NCBI GenBank assembly: GCA_947396885.1
Contig: OX377202.1
Span: 108,518,221 to 108,582,220 of the forward strand
Length of the DNA: 64,000 nt
Source: Heligmosomoides polygyrus polygyrus
Taxonomy: Eukaryota; Nematoda; Chromadorea; Rhabditida; Heligmosomidae
Direction: 5' to 3'
In this document: positions 10,571 through 19,820 of the stretch, piece by piece
Layout of the letters: the number at the start of each line of letters is the position of its first letter
Position numbering within the stretch: the first letter of the stretch is position 1
Made by a program: the position numbers and the translations under genes
The notes under the pieces: generated by a model
What the model saw: only the letters and a program-made list of their open reading frames with translations
What the model was told of the DNA's origin: nothing
The model's database searches: none

Positions 10571-10604
10571 CTGAGGAAGGCGACGACGCCGAAACGTAGC
10601 CGTA
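10571..10604 (+). ncRNA. Hammerhead-ribozyme-like core (imperfect) in the PLE 3' region
   Basis: CTGAGGA fits CUGANGA. A GGCG/CGCC stem with loop ACGA follows, then GAAA and a short ACG/CGT stem III ending in TA, where cleavage would occur. One extra A sits between the first core and stem II, and stem I pairing is weak. Penelope-like elements are known to carry hammerhead motifs, so this may be a decayed one. Confidence 0.35.
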
Positions 10605-10660
10605 ATAAAGCTGATGCCAATCTTGGTCAACAGCTGAACAATCTCATCTATAGATTGACA

Positions 10661-11140
10661 ACTGCTTGGGTTCTTGTGTCCCTTCCGACCAGAAAGGTGC
10701 GTAGGCCCAAGAAGTGCTGGTAGTCGCATGGAGAGATGTCCGGCGAATATGGTGGGTGAAGCATGTAAACGTAGCCCAGCTGGCCAAGCTTATCCCTGGT
10801 TACTTGTTCTCGATGGGGTGCGGCGCTGTCGAAGAGGACGACCTTCTTGAAGCGCTGCGAATTAATAAGAGCGCGTTGCCGGCCCATCTCTTTTAATTCG
10901 TTCACCATAGCCTTGGAGCTCATCCTAGTGCTCTTGGGAAACAGCTTCCGGTAAACCGATCCATGGGCGCAGACCCAGAAGCTCCAAAGGTGCTTCTCGC
11001 CGAACGAAGGTCGGTAACGGGTCACCAGCCCTCACCCAGACTCGCTGCTTGGCAGGGTTAAGGTAAAAGACGTAGTTCTCATCTTGCGTGAATATTGAGC
11101 CCAGGCTGCTCGGGATTGGGAATTGGGCGAGATTTGCGCG
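10661..11140 (-). pseudogene. Mariner transposase (DD34D), N-terminus missing, interrupted
   Basis: The minus-strand frame carries GEKHLWSFWVCAHGSVYRK, VVLFDSAAPHREQ and YSPDISPCDYQ, so the second and third Asp are intact 34 residues apart. The last part of the protein lies beyond the inserted retroelement, at 9920-10036, where a stop (TAG) replaces a codon near ACCAGGCCCAAGCAGTTC. The HTH region is missing at the same point as in copy 1. Confidence 0.8.
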
Positions 11141-11358
11141 ACACAGGTCGACTCGTCAGACTGGGGTTTCAGCATGAGACAGGCTGGGGGTTTTGGCATG
11201 CTTCTGGAAAGGGCGGAAGTGGTAACTTCTCAGATAGGCTTTCGTAGGTAGCATACAAACATACAAATACGATAAGCAGGAAACCAGACTCCAGCCACGA
11301 GACATATGGACACGGCATGGGGTGTTTCATTACTTTTGTCACCCCCCCCCCCCCAATA

Positions 11359-11480
11359 GTAACGCAATCTGTGTTTTCCTGTTCATTCACATGATGTTTT
11401 TGTTTGTTTGTTTGTTTGTTTGTTTTCGTTTTAACCTGCATGACTGTTCAGGTACAAAATAAATAAATAAATAAATAAGT
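11359..11480 (+). mobile_element. 3' end of the split CR1-like LINE
   Basis: Sequence following the mariner continues the LINE 3' region. It holds a GTTT microsatellite and ends with a run of AAAT units (11457-11477), a usual tail type for CR1-like elements. Confidence 0.6.
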
Positions 11481-11599
11481 CATAGTTACGTCATTTCAAA
11501 TGTTTTGTAATTGATTTACTTCGCAGGTGGCATTGCTGTGGAGAACTGCCTCGGTTCTTTAGAGATAAACATTATAGCTAATATGTAGTTTGAAGCATG

Positions 11600-11893
11600 T
11601 GTTATATGTAAATGTATGGATAAATACTATAATAGCACAAAGTGGATCACATACATGAAAAACATGTATTTCGCAAAAGTGCAGAACAAGTGCAGTCCGC
11701 GGGATCCAAACCCCCGATCACTCACTCACGAGTTCGTACCGCTTCCCTCTACGCCATTTGAGCGCTGCGGTTCACCGCGATACGAATCGTCATCCTGCCT
11801 GCCCGTCATCTTCGAGGCACGTGAATCAGTATGCTGCAAATCGTCCAACTTCCGTTGTCCCTAACTCTGCTCAGAATTGTATTGGGGTCGAGA
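11600..11893 (-). mobile_element. tRNA Ser/Leu-like SINE (family 2), inverted copy
   Basis: Reverse complement of the SINE at 6680-6985. It shares TTGGATCCCGCGGACTGC (B-box side), the ATAGTATTTATCCATAC end and the ACAACGGAAGTTGGAC start. It has diverged but keeps the order. Confidence 0.65.
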
Positions 11894-11902
11894 TACCTGG
11901 TG

Positions 11903-12839
11903 GGGTCGGATTCATCAACGACTTACATAACTTTAACAGAGAACCCATGGCGGAAAACTCAGATAACGCGGCTTATCGCTCACCATATCGCTTGACAAAA
12001 GGGCTCCGCACACTTTTGCGGTGTTGCCCTATCCTTCAACTTAGGGCAAGGACGCAGAGGCCGCCGGCAGCGGTAGCCGGCGCCGTCCCGCACACTCACA
12101 GTTTTGCGGCATTGTCGTACCGACGGCAATAATGTTTCAAATCATTGTTGCCGTCGGTACGGCAATGCCACAGGTAGAGACTGTCTGCGCTCTAGTCGAT
12201 CGCGCTGGGAAACTGAAATGAAAACACATGCGTCCTTTAGGTTATCTGATCGATAGGGCCAGTCAGCTGTTAATTTTCGACGATCCGGACGACGTCTGTG
12301 GTGGTATTTCGTTGTTCTTGTGCTGGTGTTAGCCATTTCGCTTGTTTACAGCCCTTTTGATGAGTTTGGTGTGATAGGTTACTTAAAGCGTAAGCTGATG
12401 TTCCGTCGAGTGCCCAAAATCAATCCACAAGTATATCGCTCGAAGTTTTGCAGCGGGATTATTGTTTCGGAATGATATTATTTCTTTGTTCTTCCATTTC
12501 AGGAAATCAATGAGCCACATCATCTCAAGAACCTCCTATGCTACTACTCTACTGAAGAGAATGGATGAAATGGAGAGTTCCAGCTGATCTCTTGATTCGG
12601 GCGCGCGTCGCTCATCGGAGCGCGGTTTCCTTCGGAGCGAGTAGGTCCCAATTGGAGTGCACTGTGACGGCGCCGTTCTCGGCAATGTCGGAGCACGGTG
12701 CCGTCGTAGTGGGGAGGAGCGCCGCAACCTGAAGGCTCCGCCCCACTTTTGCCAGCTTCCGGACCTTAAGCCGCGCTAACAGGGACAGGGTCGTAATTTT
12801 CTCTGTTAAACTGCTGTAAGTCGTTGATGAATCCGGTTC
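11903..12839. mobile_element. MITE family A, copy 2, split by a 771-bp insertion
   Basis: The left half is 11903-11995 and the right half is 12767-12839. Together they match the uninterrupted MITE at 13239-13405. The flanking sequence in inverted form at about 6665 lacks the MITE. The insert is described separately. Confidence 0.8.
11996..12766. other. Insertion inside MITE, unidentified
   Basis: It contains a strong hairpin at 12108-12172 (GCATTGTCGTACCGACGGCA and complement). A splice-acceptor-like TTCTTCCATTTCAG lies at about 12502. Near-direct repeats GGCTCCGCACACTTTTGC and GGCTCCGCCCCACTTTTGCC sit close to its two ends. No frame was identified. It may be a larger transposon remnant. Confidence 0.5.
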
Positions 12840-12973
12840 CAGTTTGTTATTTTCCAGGGAGAGGGGATTCTGCTCATACACCACACTTGGGCCGTTCCGA
12901 CCTACTTGAGATAGTATCCTGGTAAGTCGCTTCTCGCTGGCAAAACTTTACGGCTTTGCTAACCTCATCGGAG

Positions 12974-13045
12974 ATGGACGACATACAGAATGCTATTTTG
13001 TTATCCCTAGAGTCTCTGGAAATTTTTGAAGAGCCCGAATCTTAA
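12974..13045 (+). CDS. Short conserved frame MDDIQNAILLSLESLEIFEE
   Basis: Twenty-three codons from ATG to TAA. The second copy at 13538-13609 differs at several bases yet stays open and reads MGDIQDAIVLSLESLEIFED. Several of the changes are silent or conservative. It may be the first exon of a transposase that once lay between MITE-type ends, or chance. Not recognised as any family with confidence. Confidence 0.25.
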   Translation: MDDIQNAILLSLESLEIFEEPES

Positions 13046-13171
13046 GGGGTCGTTTAGTGTGCGCGCGACGCGTGACGCGACGCATGTGGTGTGGCCAAAT
13101 TGATCGAGCGACGCGATTGGTCGATTCGGCCACCACACATGGCATCGCGTCGCGCGCACATTAAACGACCC
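13046..13171. mobile_element. Palindromic MITE, TTAA target, 126 bp
   Basis: The ends GGGTCGTTTA and TAAACGACCC continue into a long hairpin rich in GCGCGC. CTTAAG flanks it. The duplicate unit at 13598-13619 reads CCGAATCTTAGGACGATCC without the insert and so is the empty site. A TTAA target suggests a piggyBac- or Kolobok-like source; this is inference. Confidence 0.8.
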
Positions 13172-13238
13172 TTAAGGCGATTCGGATAGGGGTGATTTTC
13201 ACTAAATAATTCAGATAACTGATTTCGATCAGAAATCC

Positions 13239-13405
13239 GATGTCGTATTCATCAACAACCTACATAATTTTATCAGAGAATTCACAGCGAAAAACTCAGA
13301 TAACGCGGTTTATCGCTCACCATATCGCTTGATAAGCCGCGCTAACAGGGATAGGACCGTAATTTTCTCCGTTAAACTGCTGTAAGTCGTTGATGAATCC
13401 GGCCC
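13239..13405. mobile_element. MITE family A, copy 3 (uninterrupted)
   Basis: It has the full hairpin, with the right end GATGAATCCGGCCCCAG intact and the left end mutated (GTCGTATTCATC). Confidence 0.75.
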
Positions 13406-13676
13406 CAGTTTGTTACTTCCCAGGGAGAGGGGATTCTGCTCATACACCACACTTGGACCGTTCCGACCTACCGTTGAAACAGTCTTCTTTTAAGTCGTGG
13501 TAGTTGGTAAAACTTTACGGCTTTGCTAACCTCATCGGAGATGGGCGACATACAGGATGCTATTGTGTTATCCCTAGAGTCTCTGGAAATTTTTGAAGAC
13601 CCCGAATCTTAGGACGATCCGGATAGGGGTGATTCTCACTGGATAATTCAGATAACTGATTTCGATCAGAAATCTG

Positions 13677-13797
13677 TGGTCGGACTCATCAACTACTTAC
13701 ATAACTTTATCAGAGAATTCACAGCAGAAAACTCAGATAACGCGGCTTATCGCTCACCATATCGCTTGACAAGCTTACAATTCTCCGTTAAAGTTCA
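13677..13797. mobile_element. MITE family A, copy 4 (right end lost)
   Basis: The left part TCGGACTCATCAAC through CGCTTGACAAG is followed by CTTACAATTCTCCGTTAAAG. The closing CCGGCCC end is missing. Confidence 0.6.
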
Positions 13798-13990
13798 GGA
13801 GTTTTTCAAAAATACCACTATTAACCGGGTTTGAAAAAATGGCGAATTTGAGTTGTCCCAATCGGCGTCGGATCCAATGTCTACTGCACATCTCCACTCC
13901 TCCAACGTTCTCAGACTCATCGCTATCCACCAGAGAAAAAGCACCACATCACCGAGACGCAACGATGCGAACCTGATCGTACCGTAACGT

Positions 13991-14235
13991 GTGCGCGCGT
14001 CGCCGTCAACGACCGTATTCGACCGGGTTTTTTGTCGGCGAAGAGCGCACCTTCCTCGCTGCGCAGTCCTTTCGCACGGACACGACCCGACGACGATCGA
14101 GGCGGCGTCGTCGGACTCTGCGATAAAAGTTGATTTGTGGAACGGCAGCCGTCACAGCGCCGATGTTGCGATTCTGCGAGCGAATGTGATCGTCTTTAGA
14201 TGGTCTATATATTGCCTTAAACTTTGGAATTAATC
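13991..14235. repeat. GC-rich repeat, left flank of the 14.5-16.5 kb array
   Basis: GACGACGATCGA, GATAAAAGTTGATTTGT, CGTCGTCGGAC and ATGTTGCGATTC elements recur at 16895-16975 on the other side of the array, with the CGTCGTCGGAC block in a different position. The open frame here has no recognisable product. Confidence 0.5.
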
Positions 14236-14509
14236 ATGGCGGCTTTCCCACGCATTAACATGGAATTGCTCTAGGAGTAGCTGAAAACTACGTTTTGAGG
14301 CTTTAAAATAGAAAAATTATCCAAGTTTTATTGAAAATGACTTGATTAATATTACCGACTTTACCCACGAAAATCATCTCCCGACGAAAATTAATATTTA
14401 TTTTCTAAAAATTATATAATTTATAAAAAATTATATTTTAATTATACGATTACTTTTCTGGTGATATATTAGAATTCAATTATTGAATAAGTCGCTTTTG
14501 ATCCTTGTC

Positions 14510-16480
14510 GCGAATGCGGGCAGCACTGGGAGGCGGGGACGCGCAATGTAATACGGCCACATCAATGGGTGTACCGGTTAAAAAGCGTCTTCGGTCTGTG
14601 CTCTGATTGTCGCGCCGCTGTCCTCTAATGCTGCCCACATTCCCGACATGAACGGCACTTTTTAAATGAAAAATTAAACACTGTCCAGGACCGACGTTTC
14701 ATAATCCTTGGCATCGTGGGTTTTTATCTTAAATTACAAGTTAAGCTCTTTAAAATTTTTATCAAAAATTAGCGCAAGCCAATCAGGCCGCATCGGATAG
14801 GGGTGCCAGTTAGGCCTATGTTATACTTCGGTGACGCTGTTGTCGGCGACGTCGGCGACAGTGTTGAGCGGGTGCTATACAGTGCGTAGCGGCCCGGGCG
14901 ACACTGTCGCCGACGTCGCTGACACCAGCGTCGTTGAAGTATAACATAGGCCTTAGAAATGGTGTGTGCGAAAGGTGCCCTAATTGGCCGAAAGGTGCCC
15001 GAATCGCGGGTTCGCTCTGTGCTCTGATTGGTTGTGATCAGCTGGCCCGCTCCCACCGTCTAATGCTGCCCACATTCGCAACATGGCCGCATTTTTGATT
15101 AACGATAAAGATATTTGAATTCTTTTGCTAAAAATTGGCGCAAGCCAATAATGCAACATCGGATAGGCGAGCCAGTTAGAGATGGTGCGTGTGAAAGGTG
15201 TCCTAATTGGCCATCGCGGGTTCGCTCTGTGCTCTGATTGGTTGTGATCAGCTGGCGTGTTCCTTCTCATAGTGCTGCCCAAATAACCGACATGTACTTC
15301 ATTTCTTATTAAGAATTAAGTAACCTAACATTTTTAAAATAAAATTTAGCGCGTCCAATCAGGAAGCATCAAATAAACGTGCCAGTTAGACATGCCGTCT
15401 ACGGTGGATGCCCTAATTAGAGAACACGTGTTCGGTCTGTGCTCTGATTGGTTGTGATCAGCTGGCCCGCTCCCACCGTCTAATGCTGCCCACATTCGCA
15501 ACATGGCCGCATTTTTGATTAACGATAAAGATATTTGAATTCTTTTGCTAAAAATTGGCGCAAGCCAATAATGCAACATCGGATAGGCGAGCCAGTTAGA
15601 GATGGTGCGTGTGAAAGGTGTCCTAATTGGCCATCGCGGGTTCGCTCTGTGCTCTGATTGGTTGTGATCAGCTGGCGTGTTCCTTCTCATAGTGCTGCCC
15701 AAATAACCGACATGTACTTCATTTCTTATTAAGAATTAAGTAACCTAACATTTTTAAAATAAAATTTAGCGCGTCCAATCAGGAAGCATCAAATAAACGT
15801 GCCAGTTAGACATGCCGTCTACGGTGGATGCCCTAATTAGAGAACACGTGTTCGGTCTGTGCTCTGATTGGTTGTGATCAGCTGGCGCCCTCCCGTCCTC
15901 TATTGCTGCCCACATTCGCAACATGGCCGCATTTTTGATTAACAACGAAGGCATTTGAATTGTTTTACTAAAAATTGGCGCAAGCCAATAAGGCAACATC
16001 GAATAGGCGAGCCAGTTAGAGATGGCGCGTGTGAAAGGTGTCCTAATTGGCCATCGCACATTCGGCCTGTGCTCTGATTGGTTGTGATCAGCTGGCGTGT
16101 TCCTTCTTATAATGCTGCCCAAATAACCGACAAGGAGTTCATTTTTAATTGAAAACTAAGCAACCTTTCATTTTAAAACAAAAATGGGCTTGTCCAATCA
16201 GCCCGCATCGAATACGCGTGCTTGTAAGACTGGTTGTTTACAGTCGGTGTCCTGATTGGTGAGTACGTGTCGGGTCTGCGCACTGATTGGTCGTGATTAG
16301 CTGGCCCGCTTCTATCGGCTAATGTTGCCCACATTCGCAACATGGCCGCATTTTTGTTTACAAGGAAGGTATTTGAATTTTTTAGTAAAAATCGATGCAA
16401 ACCAATCACAGCAGCATTGGATAGGCGAGCGGTTAGAGGCGGGTCATGTGCGAAAGGTGCCCTAATTGGTAACCATGTAA
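14510..16480. repeat. Tandem array, 420-bp unit made of two related halves of about 210 bp
   Basis: The recurring core is CTGTGCTCTGATTGGTTGTG followed by ATCAGCTGG; a second marker is GCTGCCCACATTCGCAACAT. Bases from 15016 are repeated at 15436 with no mismatch that I can see for about 450 bases, so one duplication is very recent. Outer copies are diverged. CCAAT-type motifs occur in each half. Because 420 is a multiple of three, the minus strand stays open for 118 codons per unit, but no known protein is seen. Confidence 0.9.
14810..14955. mobile_element. MITE with TTA duplication inside the array
   Basis: The element is 14813-14952, with ends GGCCTATGTTATACTTC and complement. TTA lies at 14810-14812 and 14953-14955. 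Sister units read GCCAGTTAGAGATGG without it. A TWA target fits PIF/Harbinger-type elements. Confidence 0.85.
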
Positions 16481-17540
16481 ACAACATGAACAGCAAAGAG
16501 AACTTCCTAGCATCTATCGTGCCCAACGGCCAATTTCGTGACCCAAGGCCAATCAGTCTCTCTAACTCACTGCGCTCTCCTCATTCATGTCCCTCGTGTC
16601 TCTCACAATTCTTAGGTGCTGGGAAACGACGCAGAAATAATGGCCATTCAGGAGCACCCCCCCCCCCCCTTACGTGAAGCAACTTCAACTTGAATTTCAG
16701 AATTTCGCCCATTTCTTCTGAAAATGGACTGACTGCGGCGGTGTTTCTGGCAGTTAAAACACTTCAGGGTACCAATAGCGACGCTCTGTTTGAGCGACCA
16801 GTGGGTGATTCGGCTCGCTCCCTGACGTTTCGGTTTGAGTCTATTGCCCTCGATTCTTCTGTCGCAGTCGTTCAAACGACTTCTACGCCGACGCCGACGA
16901 CGATCGAAGCGATGAGGAGCGATAAAAGTTGATTTGTAGAGCAGCGTCGTCGGACGCGAATGTTGCGATTCGGCCACATATCACCGGTGCTCGCTGCAAG
17001 GACGAGCACCGCTAGAACCATCACCGTCCCCCTCAACTAAAAAACACCCCCTCGTGACCCTTGGAATGCGCCATGTCGTTGCCTACCCCCAAAAATCAGA
17101 AGAGAGCAGTGATCAGGCGTTTAATAGGTTACGGAGCGAGCGCTCGCTGTGGACGATCATCAGCAGCAACAGCAGTCCGACGCGGCGAACTGGTTAAGCA
17201 CTGCCGGCGTCCACTGTTTACGTCCCGTAAGGAGACTGACTGATCGTCGCGCGCAAAACTAATCGACGATTTATGTGCTCGCCGCTGTCGGACGGACACT
17301 GATTGCCCCGCCGGCGGATCTAATAGGCTGATCTTCACTGATTGCAGTCCCGCTTCGACCGTAGTCGGCCGACGAAGACCAACAGATCGGACCGAGCGGG
17401 GATACCGCCGGTTCCGGTCCTTCAATTGCCTTATACCGTTTCTTTAGCACCGTACGGCCTCACAGCTAAGCAGCTTACGGTATCGCCACCCTCTAGGATG
17501 TGTATTGCTCCTTATCAGGCATGGAGATAGAAGAGTATCT
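16481..17540. other. Mixed unique-looking region, no gene assigned
   Basis: It contains a C-run at 16662, the right copy of the GC-rich flank repeat (16895-16975) and a CGTCG-rich segment near 17150. Open frames exist on both strands but none has a familiar motif. Confidence 0.4.
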
Positions 17541-17544
17541 GAAG

Positions 17545-17706
17545 ACCGGGCGACTTACCCATGGGCATAAGGGGTAGAAATATCGACGATGGAGCCTGCG
17601 TCTATGACTCTTGGACTCTATCTCTAGGACTCTATCTGACTCTTATCTTATCTCTACCGCCTACACCCCGCATACCCACGGGTTTGATGGTTGATGAATT
17701 GGGCCC
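17545..17706. mobile_element. MITE family B, degenerate copy
   Basis: GGGTAGAAATATCGACGATG through CATACCCACGGGTT and GATGAATTGGGCCCC match family B at 17763-17913 and 50846-51002. The left end is decayed. Confidence 0.6.
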
Positions 17707-17759
17707 CTGAGCAGCTTGGGTTTCTGTGCAGTCTGGTATGGGTAACAGAAGAGAATGCC

Positions 17760-17916
17760 CTGGGGCCGGATTCATCAAAGACTTCAAGGAGTAGAGATAC
17801 CCACAATGAAGCCTACGTCTCTGACTGTTACCTGATCTCTACCTGACTCTTATCTTATCTCTACTCCTTATGCACCGCATACCCACGGGTTTAGTTGTTG
17901 ATGAATCCGGCACCTA
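17760..17916. mobile_element. MITE family B
   Basis: The element is 17763-17913, with GGGCCGGATTCATCAA at the left and GATGAATCCGGCAC at the right. CTG lies before and CTA after, a 3-bp duplication with one change. The interior has CTCTACC/ATACCC blocks and no frame. Confidence 0.8.
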
Positions 17917-18147
17917 ATTACCAACCCAGGAAGTATGGGAAGGAACATAGTTCAGAAGATGACCGGGGTCCATGATCTAGTGTATGCATACGCTGTGAAA
18001 CCCACCCGATGGCCATTATTTTTGCGCGGACAGACGGACAGACAAAATGACATGCGCGCGGGCCAACTATTTGATACGTAACAAATCAGGTCAATTGTTA
18101 ATCCTTTTCGAAGCACGGCTGCTATCAATTCACGAACGCCGAAGGAA

Positions 18148-18222
18148 TGGAGACGTCGGAACCCGAACCAAGAACCCTGAAACAGAGTGCCGGCGACAGC
18201 TCGCGCCCCTTTTGACTCCGCC
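18148..18222 (-). mobile_element. SINE family 1, 5' fragment
   Basis: CCCGAACCAAGAACCC and GCCGGCGACAGC on the plus strand match the B-box side of the SINEs at 1000-1292 and 45843-46133. The rest is missing. Confidence 0.5.
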
Positions 18223-19600
18223 ACCACGCGCTCAGGGTTGCATCAGCTTTAGGGTAATTTCAAAAACCAGATTCTAGATTTTTTGGTGAATTTTCAATAT
18301 TTTTAAAAGAGAAGTGGTAGAGGACAGTATTAAGCAATTCCTTTTGGGATGCACCACGGACCACACGCATATTTTCTGGTGAAATCACCCTACAAGTAAT
18401 CAATATTGATCGATAGCAGCAGACCAGCTGAAGCTAGAGGATCAGCACCTAAGCACGGCTATTAGCTGATCTTTCTGTTTCGCTCTGTACTTCTGTCCAT
18501 GCATCCGCGAAAAACTATTGGCCAATGGAAGAGCCTCATACACCGTAGATCGTCTCCAGGCTTAACCGTTTCAGGTGAGCATCACACGTATACCGGTAAA
18601 GAAACCTTACTTCAAGTAATCAATACGATCGATACAATCGATCTCAGTACGAAAATAGCAGCATGAAGTGTCAACTACGCAAAAATATTGGCCTGATCTT
18701 GAAAATACCAGAGAATTGTAGAAGATTTGGCCGCAGAGAAAGACCGAAGATGACGTCACCGAAAAATCTGTGCTGAGAACGCTTCTGATGGACAGCCGTG
18801 GCTAGAACTGACAAGTACAATCGCTTCCGACGGAACTAAGCTGAGGAAGAAGAGCTTCACTGACATCATAGGGTGATTTCATTGTTAGAATTCTGAAGAA
18901 AACCTATAGTGTGTGAGCATGTCGAGGGGGAAGTGCTTGGCAATGGGCTACTTTGGCACTCAGCATGGTTTCACGACGATATGAATGCAGCTCGACCAAA
19001 GAGGAACACGGCGGCTACCCTACCTCTTCGCAAAAAATGCCCAAAACCCCAAACAAATGAGAGTAGTGTCGATCACTTGCCGTGATAAAGAAGGAGTACT
19101 GTAATTTTTAGACAAGTAGGAATCTCTTCAGACAAAAATCGCAAAATTTCCAGGGACATTGAGTCCCAACAACCCTGGCGAGCTCTCTCCTCATCTCCCA
19201 GCCCTATCAGTCCTACTCTATCACCGGAGAGCGCCTGCCGCTTTCCTTTCCCACACTGGGCGACTACTCACGCCTGGGAAAGTCAAACAAGACCGACGCG
19301 TGCTAAGTCGACGACTCTCCGCGGAGAAGACGTCATTATAGTCGTCTGGAAGGATGGAAGCATCCTTCTGCGCCGCCTCTGACCACCACCTCTGATCTAT
19401 CAATCAATAGGACAGTGCAGACAGAAGCGAAGCGCATGGCGTGAACCAGATCACGACGCAACACTCACAAAAAACGTCAAAAACTTTTCTTTTATTGCAT
19501 CTATATCTACAGAACTCCATACGGAGCCAATATAAACAATATCGAAATACAACACATAGATATATAAAGTAAAATACAGTAACACTCAAAAATCCGTCGA
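18223..19600. other. Region downstream of the bHLH gene, nothing firm
   Basis: Two short ATCGATC-rich blocks (18397-18425, 18615-18650) and a CACTTTGGCA-like LINE scrap at 18945 were noted. No gene is supported. Confidence 0.4.
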
Positions 19601-19604
19601 CGAT

Positions 19605-19626
19605 CTGATTAAGCATGACATTTATT
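19605..19626 (-). terminator. Poly(A) signal of the bHLH gene
   Basis: AATAAA on the minus strand at 19626-19621 lies about 195 bp past the TAA stop. It is preceded by an AT-rich 3' untranslated stretch. Cleavage would fall near 19605. Confidence 0.6.
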
Positions 19627-19820
19627 ATTATTAAACTTTAAAACACGTGAAAAATCTCAAGGAAATGGTACCGGAAGTGTGAGTGAGAATACGGAAGCTA
19701 CATGAATGATACTGTGGACACACACGTGGTGATGAATGAGATCTCTAAGGCGGAACGCGTTGTGGACATCTTCGGCTACCGTAGGACAGAAATGCTTGGG
19801 GCGAAAAGACGCTGAGAGGT

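Larger units (their letters stand above)
10037..10672 (+). mobile_element. Penelope-like element 3' fragment with 12-bp target duplication
   Basis: The insert is 10049-10660. ACTGCTTGGGTT occurs exactly at 10037-10048 and 10661-10672. The uninterrupted order is seen in the mariner at 3094-4006. The fragment is 5' truncated inside the GIY-YIG nuclease and keeps the stop codon and about 320 bp of 3' non-coding sequence. Its strand is opposite to the host transposase. Confidence 0.85.
9834..11356 (-). mobile_element. Mariner-like element with G-run termini (G-mariner 2)
   Basis: Minus-strand relative of 3094-4006, with TTGGGGG... and inverted C-run ends and TA on both sides. It interrupts the CR1-like LINE. 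It is longer than copy 1 only because a Penelope-like fragment sits at 10049-10660. Confidence 0.9.
12842..13675. repeat. Tandem duplication of a MITE-plus-spacer unit
   Basis: Spacer 12842-13237 and spacer 13407-13675 match along their length, from CAGGGAGAGGGGATTCTGC to GATAACTGATTTCGATCAG. Each follows the right end of a family A MITE. Differences are a 126-bp insert in the first spacer and small changes around 12905-12950. Confidence 0.85.

Noticed and set aside
15346..16122. Two 118-codon minus-strand frames in the tandem array, plus similar ones beside them
   Set aside because: The unit length is a multiple of three, so one open unit makes all open. No motif, no start context, and the array is full of CCAAT-type and structural repeats.
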